Assembly: GCF_024713975.1 (NCBI RefSeq)
Contig: NC_091097.1
Span: 8,674,861-8,738,860, forward strand
DNA length: 64,000 nt
Direction of reading: 5' to 3'
From: Paralichthys olivaceus
Lineage: Eukaryota; Chordata; Actinopteri; Pleuronectiformes; Paralichthyidae
Shown one piece after another: positions 36,171-47,755 of the stretch. Both the position numbers and the translations under genes were made by a program. The notes beneath the pieces are model-generated. The model was not told the DNA's origin. It worked only from the letters and a program-made list of their open reading frames with translations, and did not search any database. Position 1 is the first letter of the stretch, and each line of letters starts with the position of its first letter.

Positions 36171-36545
36171 CGATGATGATGATTAATGATGATGATGATG
36201 TTAAAGCTGATAATGATGATGGTGATGATAGTGAAGATGATGACGGTGAAGATGATGATGATAATGATGATGGTGATGATAGTGAAGAAGATGATGGTGA
36301 TGATGATGATGATGATGATAATGATGATGTTGATGATGAGGATGGTGAAGATGACGAAGGTGGTGATGTTGATGATGATAATGATGATGTTGATGATGAT
36401 GATGATGATGGTGAAGATGATGATGATAGTGATGTTGTTGATGATGACGATGCTGATGATGACGATGATGATTGATAATGATGATAATTGAAGATGATGA
36501 TGATGATGATAATGATGATGATTGAAGATGATGATGATGATGATA
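36171..36545. repeat. Long degenerate (GAT)n microsatellite
   Basis: About 375 bases almost wholly of GAT/GATG units with few C on the + strand. It creates long Asp-rich, Met-rich and His-rich open frames that are not genes. Confidence 0.97.
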
Positions 36546-36684
36546 TCTACATACGTCCATGTTACCTATACTAAAACTGATCAGAGCCCTGAGAGTTTGG
36601 TTTTTTAGCTTTTAATGGCGGAGGGTGTGACGCATCATCCAGGTGGTCACTATCAAGTTGCTATGCGCTCCAACTTTTCTGCTT

Positions 36685-36880
36685 GACGTTAATTGGTCCC
36701 AGATCCAGAATCCTGTCGGACTGAGCCAATGAGCGCTCAGATCGCGGGTGACGTATGCGGGTGGGGATAAGGCCAGAGAAGTTGTGAGCTCGTGATGTTT
36801 CCGTTAGTTTCTGGACCTGCGGTGATCCTGTGTCTCCGGTGAATCTTCCTCCGGTAACTCGGTACGTTCAGGTGACGTTT
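36685..36880 (+). promoter_or_regulatory. Probable meioc promoter and first non-coding exon
   Basis: An inverted CCAAT box (36691), a direct CCAAT (36726-36730) and a CRE-like TGACGTAT (36749-36756) lie in a CpG-richer stretch. A possible untranslated exon ends near 36872 at CAG/GTGACG and would join the acceptor just before 37117 (GTGTCAG/GTCC). Inferred from motifs and position. Confidence 0.45.
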
Positions 36881-37123
36881 GACAAATTCAACCGGCAACG
36901 ACGGCTCCATTGTTCCATTGTTACCCAGTTGTTTCCCCAAAGTGGTGGGACACTGCTAGCTTAACCCACCAACGGCTAACTTACTGATTTGCCTCTGAAA
37001 AATGATCTGCTAAGAACCTCTGCGCGACCCCTGAGCTCTCATGGTTGCTAATCACGAGATTATATACATATGTTATAATTTATTATAACTCAGAGGGTCT
37101 TCTCTCGTTGTGTCAGGTCCGAA

Positions 37124-40100
37124 ATGGAGCAAAGAATCAGATCAGGTTCAATGGACTTCGGTTCATTTGACGGGCAACAGAGTTTATTTGCAAATTCACT
37201 CTTCCCAACATGCCAGCGTCAGGTAAGCTGTGTCCCTGGATCATGATGAACAACATGTCGGGTAAAGGCCTAAAGGTGGTTGATTTCATTTTCCCCCAAA
37301 ATGGCCACAGGAGGGATTTAGAAGTCTTTCATTTTTATGAATACACTTTTGAGTAGTAATGCTGACACTACAGCTTAGCCACAGTAGACAGACATTTCAT
37401 GATGGGAATCATATTTTAAATGAACTATTTTTAACATCAGTTCATTCACTCATCCATTGTTTTTTGTCTTTGTACACTTAAGATTATTGATACAAGTAGA
37501 ATTCTGTTCTGATAAAGCTGTACTGATAAAAATGAGTTATTATCAATACGTTATTGGAATTGTTACAAATAATTATTGGCCTTATTAAAACGTTTGTTTT
37601 CTCTCATTCTCTGATCAGAGTGACTGTAATTTTGTATTTTGTGAATTACTGATATAATTCGGCAAACACTGCTTAGTTACTGGTAGTAAACCAATGATTT
37701 AACTATGTAGGCTGATTACCTGTGCGTTTGCTTGGCTGTGTTTACTTTGACACATTTTTATATCCATTTATACCAGAAGCATAGTTTAAGAATTTTTGGA
37801 TTGTTGTATCTGAGACAGTTTCCTTCATTACTGATCATAGAAATGATTGTATGTTCTGTGAAGTGTTCAAAAACAATGACAATCATTTGTATTGCTTATG
37901 GTGATGTCTTACAAAGTTTCTTGCCTTACAGCCCTATTTAAAATGAAATAAAAGACTTATAATTATACATTTTTTATCTGCTAATTTATTATCTACCACC
38001 TTACTAATGAACTAATGAACTAATTATGTAACCTTTAATTGTCTCAGCAGTATTCATGAAGAGTTTGATGCCTCTGTGGCAGCTACAGCCATTCTTTCAA
38101 TTAAATCTCCTAATTCTCACGAACCTGACTTGTGTGAGAAAAGAAAAACTTTATCTTTCCAGGTGAGCTTCAGTGTGATTGCTTATCTCTCTTTCAGGCC
38201 AGTATAAATGAAGGAGGTGGAAACAGCGGGAAAACAACATCATCCTCCCCGTTTGTCCCTGGTGTCCGAATGCAGGACAAGGACACAGCATCATATGTGC
38301 CCTGGTCTCACAATGCTCATGACGATCCATATCAACTTTTCAACTGTGTCCCGAGCTGTACTGTAACAAGGTATTCAATTAATCATGTTCAAGGTAATTC
38401 ACTTGGGCATAATCCCAAATGTAGTGTGTGTGTGTGTCAGCTTTTATTCTGAATTCAGAAGTTATTCAGTATATTGGGAGCAGGTTTTCTTATGGAAGAA
38501 AAACACACAGGTTTTTCAGCCATACTGTTAAATTTGTGCCTTCAAAGTAAAAGGAAAGTCAGAGTGCAATTTTGATGAAATATTTTCTTTTCCTTTCAGG
38601 AAACCAACTCATGACATGAATTACGATGGAGAGACAGTTTTACAAGGTCTTGTGTCAAATATTTTGGATGAAGCCAGTTCACGGCACAGCTACACTGAAA
38701 GGTATGTCAAGGTTTAAAGCTTTTATTTTTTGGGGTTGGGTTTATGATTTACAGTTTGTATTAAATTAATTTAATATCACATTCTTTAGCAAATTAAATA
38801 TATTTGATATTAAATATTTATATTTATTTAACATGTATCAGTTTTGTAGTTTTTAATACATGTTTGGTATTAGTTTCCTAAACATAGACATTAAAGAAAA
38901 TCCTCAATTCGTCTCTAGGAACCCACCTACATTTTGTCAGTCGTTCATGGCTGGTGATCATGACAGCTTTTGTCGTAGAGACTCTCCAAACATGTGCGAG
39001 CAGACATTTGGCATGCTCCATGAAGACAGCTTGGTTGAACAATGGAAAATCACCAGTCCTACAGTGTCAACACAAAGTACTCCGGCAATGCTGACCCAGA
39101 AACAGCTGGTGGGAAAATTCAGCATGGTGCAGAGGGAGAGAAATGGAACAGTTAGGAAACAAATATTTAAACATGACGCCTTTCAGAATTACCTGCAAGA
39201 GCACATCAAGCAACCAGAGCCGTTCTCTGCAGCTGTAAACCTCCCAAACCAATACCAGATCAAGGTGACCCCTAATAGAGGGAACATTGGGAGCATGAAC
39301 CAGTATTCAAAGCATCACATCCTGCAAAGCCAGATACAGGACAAATTCAAACCACAGATGCAGAGAGAAAAGAAGATGGTACATATGCCTGGCATTTTGG
39401 GAGAAGGCTTCTCTACGAGACCCCTAACCAACACAAATACAAGAGATGGAGAAAGGAAACAGGTCTTCCCTCAGAAACCATGGTTTGACTATCAGGGAGG
39501 CATTCAATCTCAAAGATTTAATAGAGAGAACAGCATGGTCAGTGCAGGGAATTCAGAGCAGTACATACCTCCAATGTCTCCTCAAAGTGACTTCAGAGGG
39601 CACCCCAGCATTCCCTTAAACTTCAGCCTCAGATCCACGCTGTCCAACGGAAGTGCTGTTTCAAGCGAGGATTTCAGGGAAATGATGACCCGCAATGCAG
39701 AGAGCACTTATCATGGCAGGGCCTTGGCTGCAACAACTCCAATGGCGATGAATCAAGAAGGACCCGCAATCCAGCTTCTTGCATACCTGGACGAGTGTAA
39801 CAAGCAGTGGAGGTGTTTAAGCATGGAGAGAAAGATGGTATGTTTGTATTTATTCATTTTTTTCTATTGAACAGTATTTACAATATAGAAATTGAAATAT
39901 TCAGAAACACCAGAGCTGTCAAACTTCAGCTTTAGGTGTTTTATTTTAACAGTATACATACAAATGTATTTTTTATATATATTGATGCACAATGTATGTT
40001 AGACTGAATTTAAAAACTAAAAAGATTATTTTGTCTAGATTTTTGTCATGTTCTCCCTTGTTTTCTATTCCAGACAGAGACCATCCTTGCTAAGATGTTT

Positions 40101-40944
40101 GTGGGGAAATGGACTGCAGCACTGAACAACACCATCATTCCAAAAACTCCACCAAACCCCACCAGAGTTGACCACCTCATTGTTAAACAGATGACGGAGC
40201 ACGCAGAGGTGAGCTCCCCTTAATAAATAACTTCTATACTGACATCTACAGGTGAGTTTTTTTCACTGCAGCATTGTTATTTACTTTGTGTCAGGAGTGA
40301 ACCAAAGAGAATCATTGCCCCACTTAAAATCTTACTGTAGTTTGGACCTTGTTTAAAAAGCTGTTTTATTGAAGTGGTGGGTCGTTATTAAGTAGTGTCC
40401 TCAAATCATATATTCGCTTCATATATTTGCTTTAGTTGTACCGTTGTCGTCTTAAAACAATTACATGGGGAATTGTAATGGTTGTTTTTGCTGGTGTTCT
40501 GCAGTTGGCCAGCCTTCTGTATAGGATGGAGTATCTGTGTAACATTCCCATCCACATCAACATCCGCACAGCCCTGAACAAGTATCATGAGGCTATTTGC
40601 AGCGCCCAGGCAAGACTCAAGCAAATCGCTATCATGTCCAAACCTCAGCAGCAGAGAGCTCACGTCACAGACAGCCAAGGTAAATCGTATTATATTGATC
40701 GACATGCATTCTTCTTTACGATATGCTGCCAGTCCTAATTTGCTTCGGTTTCATAGACCTCCTGTTGGTCATCACACTCAAGCACCTAGCTGCCACCACG
40801 AGGAAGTTCCGCGCAGCCCTCTGGTGTGTTGTCCAGTTGACGCTGCTGCAACCTGTCAAGAGGCAGGATGACCATGTCAACAAGGAGGCGTCACACAGAA
40901 ATGGGAACACCTCTCCATTCCAGGGAAACTCCTTCAGGTTTTGA
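37124..40944 (+). CDS. meioc: Meiosis-specific coiled-coil domain protein MEIOC
   Basis: Seven coding exons: 37124-37222, 38198-38370, 38600-38701, 38919-39837, 40074-40208, 40505-40679, 40757-40944. They total 1791 nt (596 residues), with GT-AG introns and all phases matching. The long middle exon encodes a low-complexity, Gln/Asn/Ser-rich segment. A short N-terminal block, GLVSNILDE (107-115), and the C-terminal domain (about 415-570) match vertebrate MEIOC: LDECNKQWR, NPTRVDHLIVKQM, LLYRMEYL, TTRKFRAALWC. In mouse, MEIOC acts in germ cells with the RNA helicase YTHDC2 to control transcripts during meiotic entry and prophase. At 596 residues it is much shorter than mammalian MEIOC (over 900), mostly by loss in the central region. 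It sits head to head with fzd2 and tail to tail with ccdc43, as in human. The N-terminal exon is the least certain. Confidence 0.9.
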
Positions 40945-41545
40945 CTCAGCAGTGAGTTAAAGGTCCTGATTAAATGAAATCCACCATATTACCATTTATT
41001 GGCAGCCAGGTGATGAAATTAATGATTTGTGACAGTTGTGTTCGGAAGTACCTGTGATGTTATTTATCCTGCTGCATCTCAACTTCAGTTATCATTTAAA
41101 ACTTAGTGTCCGTTCCAAACTAACATGAGTCTTGCTCCTTCGTTGTATTTTAAGGCACTATTTATCTGGAAGATTTCAGTGAATTCTTCTTTGTTTTTAC
41201 TTGTACTATTTATTATTATCTATTGGCATGTAGTGAGACCTCAGTTCTGTTAATTCTTAAGCAACAATTGATAAGGAAGAAAAAGGATAAGGGAAGTAGT
41301 TGTTCTATAATGAACATGCTAATTATTCATGTTTTCTAAAATGTTCCATTAAATTTTCTGCAGCTTCAGTTTTTCTCATGAAACATTACCATCTTTTAAG
41401 AAAAACAAGTTCTATTTTATCTTGATCAGCAATATGATGAAAGTTTGAATTGTTTTATATGAAAAGTGAGTGTTTTAAATGTAATCTAAATATAATTTAA
41501 TCACATTTTCTCTAGAAGACACCAAGTATTAACAGATATTATTCT

Positions 41546-41588
41546 GTTTTCATAAAGCTAAGTCAGAAGGACTTAGCTTTATGAAAAC
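41546..41588. repeat. Perfect inverted repeat, 19-bp arms, 5-nt loop
   Basis: The arm gttttcataaagctaagtc (41546-41564) is followed by the loop agaag and an exact reverse complement (41570-41588). It lies in the presumed meioc 3' UTR. Confidence 0.93.
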
Positions 41589-41663
41589 AAGCATCATTGT
41601 TCCATTCTTTGTACTTTTAATGTTCAAGTTATAATTGTTCCCCATTTGTTGTGAACATTTCAA

Positions 41664-41669
41664 AATAAA
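41664..41669 (+). promoter_or_regulatory. Polyadenylation signal of meioc
   Basis: AATAAA about 720 bases after the stop is the first clear canonical signal. A second AATAAA lies near 41832. Confidence 0.6.
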
Positions 41670-42148
41670 GCAGTCGTTGAATTTTTTTTTTCCTTTTTAT
41701 TACTTTAAAAATGTTCAACCTCAAACACTCAGATGTTTGCAGTACAATTTAGCAAACTGCTCCTTTGTTATAATTCTCAGACGAAACGCAGCTATGCATA
41801 TAAATGTGCCTTTACTGTGAAGTTGTACAGAAATAAAAGGCAATTAATGCATAAAAAAATGGCACAGAAGATGGGAGCAGAAAAAGGACTTCGCTCTATT
41901 TTCACCATCTAATTTGATCATTTCAGGGGTAACCGCATCAAAGCATGTTCCCCACTTTCCATCAACATACAATCCTACATCTGCTTGTATTTGTATCCCA
42001 ATGGATAAAAAATGATTTGGACATCCAGCACATTGTTCTTCATGTAAGAAGAGTGGCAGGAAGTAATTAACACAGAGGATCTGATGACATGTTCACATAC
42101 TGAAGGTGCCAATGAGGTTGAGCTAAAAAGAGGCGATGACTTTTCTCA

Positions 42149-42154
42149 TTTATT
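42149..42154 (-). promoter_or_regulatory. Polyadenylation signal of ccdc43
   Basis: AATAAA on the - strand, about 50 bases past the ccdc43 stop. Confidence 0.6.
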
Positions 42155-42202
42155 TTTGTCTTGTAACAAAACCTCACAAACAAAATGTCCTTTCGCTTGG
42201 TT

Positions 42203-42714
42203 TTATCTTTTACGTTCGCCTTTCTGTGTGCGCTTCTTCTCCTTCTCTTTCCTGTCTTGTTTGGCCAGTTTGTCCTTCTCTCGCTGCATCTTGTCCGTTT
42301 CTTTCTTCTTCTGAGCGTCCTCGCGAGCTTGGTCCCTCTTTTGCTTCTGTCTGTTCAGCACTTGCTCCACGTTGGTGTTCTTAAACAGGGCTGACACTTA
42401 CAGTGAAGGACAGTTGGATGGAAATACTGTATTTTTTTTACTGCATATTCTGTCTGGAGGAGTAAATGGCTGTGAGTTAATCATCAGGGTAGTCAGGGTA
42501 ATGGCACTACTGCACTATTCAATCAAACTGCAACCAGTAACACTGAACACCGTGTGATTATAAATAGCCCCTGATCCTGAAGAGCTGAAGAAAGGATACA
42601 TTTGTCACCTGGGGGTTTATTAGCAGTTGTTTGCTCCTCTTCCTCAGCTTCAGTGCTTTTGTTAAGGAAACAACAGAATATATGGAGTAATTTGAATGTT
42701 ATGTATGTATGTAT

Positions 42715-42774
<60 letters not shown>

Positions 42775-44196
42775 TTTCCCCCTGAAACATGTTCAACAAC
42801 TTTCTTACAGCACACTTAATCAAACATTGAAAATTGAAGTAAAATGTATGGACCATTGTGGAAATTTCTGACTGGCCTTCCTGTCATTAGGATGAGCAAA
42901 ATCAAGGATATTCCTCTTCATCCGTTACGTTAGCGTATTGAGCGAGGAGAGCCTCTTTCCTTTTCTTCGACTCCTCGGACACCTCCTTCTGTTTCACCAC
43001 AATCTGAGCTTGTTTCTCTATCATACTGGCGATGGCCTGGACCTCGGCTGCAGAAAAGGAATAACAGTCAAACTTTACACAAACAACAATAACATGTATT
43101 GATTTCTTTTATAATCTTCATCTTATATAACTATATATAGCTTTAAAGCAACTTTTGACTCCATTATTACCAAGGAGTTTTCATCTGTGTTGGTTTTATT
43201 ATTTGGGAGGATTACGCAAGAACTACTGAGGAAGCCAGGGTAGAAGCTATTGGATCTTGGTGCTGCTCTGGATCAGAGGTCAGATCCCAGAATTAATTGT
43301 AAGATAGGACATTCTTCATCATTTTTGTTGATACCTCACAAAATAATTCATGGATCTTAATGAACCAACAATGTCCTCCAAGAGAAGTTAAATTAAATCC
43401 GTTCGACAAGGTCTCTTGGAGAAAAACACCTTAAAACTCAATGAGTTTAGGAATGTGGACGAGGCAGAGTTACATAAAATACCATCATCAGCATCTCCTC
43501 TGGCCGCTGATCGGCTTCGACACTCCGTCCACTGCTTGATGATCTGGTTACAGACGTCTTCCAAGGTGTCCTCAGTCTGTGAACAAAAGTAAAAGTTCAG
43601 GACAAGTAAAAGCTCAATGACTTTCTACACTCGCAGGATGTATGCTGTGGTATTGTGACCTCATGTCTGACGGAACAGTTATTTTTTAGCTTAGTCTAAA
43701 TTTTACAAAACTTGTGCTTCGAACAAATGGCACGGCTGCATTTGGAAGACTTCCTCTAAGGCACATACGTGAACCCCCTTAAGGAGTTGTTCCAGTACAA
43801 GACCACGGTTAAGTGATTTTTGAATGGGGTTTGGCGAAGCAGGGTAGAACAACTTGGATCGTTAGCTACTGCACATGGGCCTCAGCTGAAGAAACACTGC
43901 TGTGTGGTGTAAGGACATCTTGCTCCAGAAATGACGGCTGACATCAGCGCTGTCATTTGGTCCCGCCCGGCAGAGACGGACAGCAACACATGAGAGCAGG
44001 GACACGCCGCTTGGATAATCACCAGAAATGCGGATAAAATCCCTTGAAGCGCGTCCTCTTTCTCCTCGTCGCTCTCGTCTTCTTGTAGGACCCCTAATAT
44101 ATACGTCCCGTACACCTCACGGTCCACTTCCAACGAGTCCAGTCGATCATTTAGCCAGCTTTCAAACTCCCCGGCGTCTGACATGGGCGCGGCCAT
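42203..44196 (-). CDS. ccdc43: Coiled-coil domain-containing protein 43
   Basis: Five coding exons in transcription order: 44196-44023, 43576-43483, 43047-42912, 42652-42609, 42390-42203. They total 636 nt, giving 211 residues (human about 224). The N-terminal part has [26 protein letters not shown] and ALQGILSAF. The middle has [18 protein letters not shown] and [16 protein letters not shown]. The C-terminus is a charged coiled coil ([10 protein letters not shown], then Lys/Arg/Glu-rich to GERKR). All of these match CCDC43, a conserved protein of poorly known function. Intron 3 (42653-42911) has no GT-AG ends; it begins ATATCCTT and ends AC, as U12-type introns do, and joining there restores TDEEDEA exactly. 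The other introns are GT-AG. The ATG (MAAPMSDAG) is the first in the exon. The synteny with fzd2 and meioc supports the call. Confidence 0.93.
42653..42911 (-). other. U12-type AT-AC intron of ccdc43
   Basis: On the - strand the exon ends GAAGAGGA and the intron begins ATATCCTTG, fitting the U12 AT-AC donor consensus. Near the 3' end, TTTCCTTAAC (42661-42670) fits the U12 branch site, and the intron ends CAC, with about 9-10 bases from branch A to the end. There is no polypyrimidine tract before the acceptor. An (AT)n run followed by T's (42719-42777) sits inside. Confidence 0.88.
42719..42777. repeat. (AT)n microsatellite with T-run
   Basis: About 24 AT units followed by about 11 T on the + strand, inside ccdc43 intron 3. 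Confidence 0.95.
43190..43400 (-). repeat. Fragment of the dispersed teleost repeat
   Basis: 'aggattacgcaagaactact' and 'ttggtgctgctctggatca' are the reverse form of the family at 50470. It lies in ccdc43 intron 2. Confidence 0.5.
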
Positions 44197-47079
44197 CTTG
44201 GACCTGTGGGGTCTTTCGGTAGCGCACGGATGTCCTATGTGACTGCCTGTTGAAAAAGAAGGTAAAAACAAAACTTCTTACATTTTTTAAACCTCTTCGT
44301 GCATTTGAATACACTTTATTTTTGATTGTAAAATGGTTGGAGCTTATTGTGAATCTGTATCCGTGCTCATGAAACTCCAGCCTCTCTCTATAAGTCAAAT
44401 CTCCTGTGTGATCTTCATCATTTTCAACTCAAAATGTTTGTAGCTCACTTTCGACAGAGAAGCATCAGTCACATCTCTACATGTTGACGTAGAACGGTAA
44501 ATATTATATGTTTGTAATGTTAGCCATCTAAATACCTGTGCCACAGCTTTTCTTCTGCCTCACAGAAAACCAAATAATCAAACAAACACTGTGCAACATC
44601 ATATATATATATATATATATATGTACACTGTGCAGAAAAATTATAACCCATCTACCATACCACTTAAATACACTCATTTGATTTACATTTATTATAATCA
44701 TTTTATTTATCTTTCTTAACTTTGCTGTTATTATATGCACGATTTATGTTTACTCGTATTTTATTGAAAAACATTCTATACACCATGCTATACTTCCTTG
44801 GCTAATATTTATATTTTATTACATAATGTGTGTAGTTTCACAGCTTATTTTGCTGTATATTTCATTTGAAAATCTTATTAACAGGCACCATTTGACTCGT
44901 AATTTCATGACATTGCAGTTCTTGAATCTTAAATACAAACAGGTTTTCTGCAGGGTCTTAAAGAAGAACAAACCTTATCATCTGATTTCAAGCCCTGAAA
45001 AGGTCTTGAATACATTAAATATATTATGTATAAGGTTTTAAATACTTTTAAGGTAGGACATATTATGACTTACAATACCTGTTTTTTAAGATAAATGTTT
45101 TGGCGGCATGCATAGTTTGTAAAATGCTGATACGACTCGATATATGATGCAGCCTACTTGACATTTGTCTCAAATTAGGTCTTTAAAAGTCTTATATTCA
45201 ACTTCAGTCTGAGTGCTGAAGTTCAACACATGAATCTATGAGCTTGTAAACCTTCTCTTTGAATGAACATGTCTGTGGCAACTTTTTAATACAGTGATTA
45301 CTTGTGTGGTTAATTTAATTTCAGTCGCCAAATTTTTAATCAGCGCTAAATGCCAAGCATTGGCAGGCACATAAGGGCCTTGGGATACCACCACAACCCC
45401 CCCAAATCCTTGATTGAATATTAAAGTTTGATTGTTCCATATTTTACAGAAGTACACTCGGAGGCTTCAAGCACCATAAGGCATGCCAGTACTAGTTTAA
45501 TGAAATGCTGATTTCAAAATAATCAACAATATTCTGTTAAAATTCAGTGGGAGGCTAGCAGTCAGGCAGCCTTTGGCAGATCATGATCATTACAGCATTT
45601 CGGATTACTGATAAGCACTTTGTTTCCACTGAGTGAGGGGGAATACTTCTCTGATGATTAACTTGTATTGGTAAACCTGCAGTGTCTCATTGGCTCTGAG
45701 TTTGAGTGTTAGCAATAGCTGAGTCATTGCTGTAGGCCGTTTTAGGTCACATTTATTTTTAGCATTCACCACACATTACCTGAGTCCTTGCCTGTGCAAT
45801 GAAACACAGATGTGCTACTGTCGAGAATAGCAATAACAAGTGTGACATTCTGCTTTTGGCCACTGGGTGGAAGTAGAGGACACAGGTTTTTGTCTAGCTA
45901 AGTCTTGGATTCGGTTGCATGACAGTAGTTTGGAGATTACTTAGTGCGATTTATTTCAAATTGCTCCGTGCATGTGCACCACTCTCGGTTTATTAAAGTG
46001 TAGTTGTAAGCAGAGCTCTGGAGCAAGAAAATGCCCTGCCAGCTGTTTGCTCATCCTCTTTCATTTGACACTGGGACAAGAGACAACACCTCCCAGCTGT
46101 TTGAATATATTAAATAATGTTTCCATGTGAATAGCTTAATGCTGCTAACAGAAGCCACTTTGTCCGAGTGGGGTTATTAGTTACTCATCCTCCTTACACA
46201 CACACACACATGCACCTACACCCCACAGCTCCTGGTTGTACCCCCAACGCATACACATAGACGCACACACCTTCCCACTGCTCCTACATAATGGCTTCAC
46301 ACGTCGCTGGCCTTGCAGTAATGAAGTGTGAAGCTTCTGTGACGCCACAGGGAACCTAGCGTGTGGAAGTATACTCTGATTTTAGTGCATCGCTCTCCAT
46401 TCCTTACAGCTCAGATACATTTGCCTTCAATATTAAGCTCAGTTTGTACTTTCTACAGGTAAAATAATACACGTAACTTTCATCGCACCCCCTCAAGTAC
46501 TCATCAGACCAGGCTGATGAGCTGGTAGCATCCGGCTTATGTGGTTTTCAAATAACAGACAGAACGGTTGCTCAGGCTGCAGATGTACAATTCTTTTTTC
46601 TGCAGCATGCATGATGGAACCTGACTATTAACAGTGTGTGACAGTTCCAGTAATAAACCAAAAATAGTACTGAAGAAACCTTAGATTTTTTAAATTAAAC
46701 ATTTTAATTTGGGGTTTCTAGTTGCAGTTTAATGTTTATGTTGGTGCTCACTTGTCATGTATTATTGTAGCCATTGCAAAATACAGTATTACATCAATTT
46801 AATGTGTATTAACTATCCGAATTGGGCCCTGTCAACAGTGCAGTGTGCAAGTGAGAAGGAAAGTGCCATTAAAACAGGCTGGTGTAGTCATATCTCAGGC
46901 TGAGGGACCCATGCAGGGTGGATGCATAATGCCATTGCCTCTCATAATATTGCGTAGCTTTAGGATGCCTGTCCTATTTATATTGAGGGGCAGTGGATTG
47001 ATGCGAAATGACGAGGGCCGCGAGGTGGCTGAGTGGGTGGGCATCCACATGCTCTGCTCCACAGGCAACCCTCTACTTT

Positions 47080-47082
<3 letters not shown>
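44197..47082. other. Non-coding DNA upstream of ccdc43
   Basis: The GC-richer first ~60 bases are the ccdc43 5' UTR/promoter side. A short (AT)n lies at 44600-44621. No further exon or RNA gene seen. Confidence 0.55.

Positions 47083-47143
<61 letters not shown>
47083..47143. repeat. (CA)n microsatellite
   Basis: About 30 uninterrupted CA units. Confidence 0.97.
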
Positions 47144-47144
<1 letters not shown>

Positions 47145-47755
47145 CTACACACTTGTCTTCATGTCCCAATGCCACCAGCCTTAGAAAAGCCCTACAGTCT
47201 CAATGTGCAATGTCCTCTCTCTGTCAACATATCCTCTATCCTAGCATTAATGTGACAGAATATAACCAGAGCCCAGAACAACCAGGCAGCACAGAGCAAT
47301 GAAAAACAGCATGTGTAACACCGGTGTTTCCTCATCTTCTGGAGCTGCTTGCTTCCTCATCACACGGTGACTCCACTTACAACGAAGTCGAACGTTTAAA
47401 ACGCTTTTCTGTTTAATAAACTTGTTAAACCTGGATTCCCAGTAACATCTTACATAGTTATGAGTGAAGTTGAATTCATGGCAGTGGAGCAGTATTATAA
47501 CTAATTCTTTTAATTTAATTGATGCTATTAAAGTCTCATTTTCATAATTTCAGATTGTGGATGACATCAGTGATCGAATCTGTGACACATGATGAATGGG
47601 TGGACACTAAGGGACAAGACATCAGTGCCTTAAAAGTGTTTATCCATGGTGAGTACAACACAAAATAATAATTTATTTATAAAGTTATGTTACATTTGTT
47701 ATTTTTTAATTTTAAGGCATTATACAACTTATCTTTTGTTTCCCCCCTACACAAT

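Noticed and set aside
36173-36560. Open frames of 100-119 codons, Asp-, Met- or His-rich
   Set aside because: They are translations of the (GAT)n microsatellite in different frames.
41546-41588. miRNA precursor (also considered for 6434-6472 and 60835-60877)
   Set aside because: Stems of 17-19 bp with 5-nt loops are too short for Drosha/Dicer substrates, and no longer flanking pairing is visible.
42861-42925. Conventional GT-AG donor for ccdc43 exon 3
   Set aside because: The nearest GT (GTAACGG) would delete the conserved TDEED residues, and reading through gives a stop two codons after the ATATCC; only the AT-AC junction keeps the protein.
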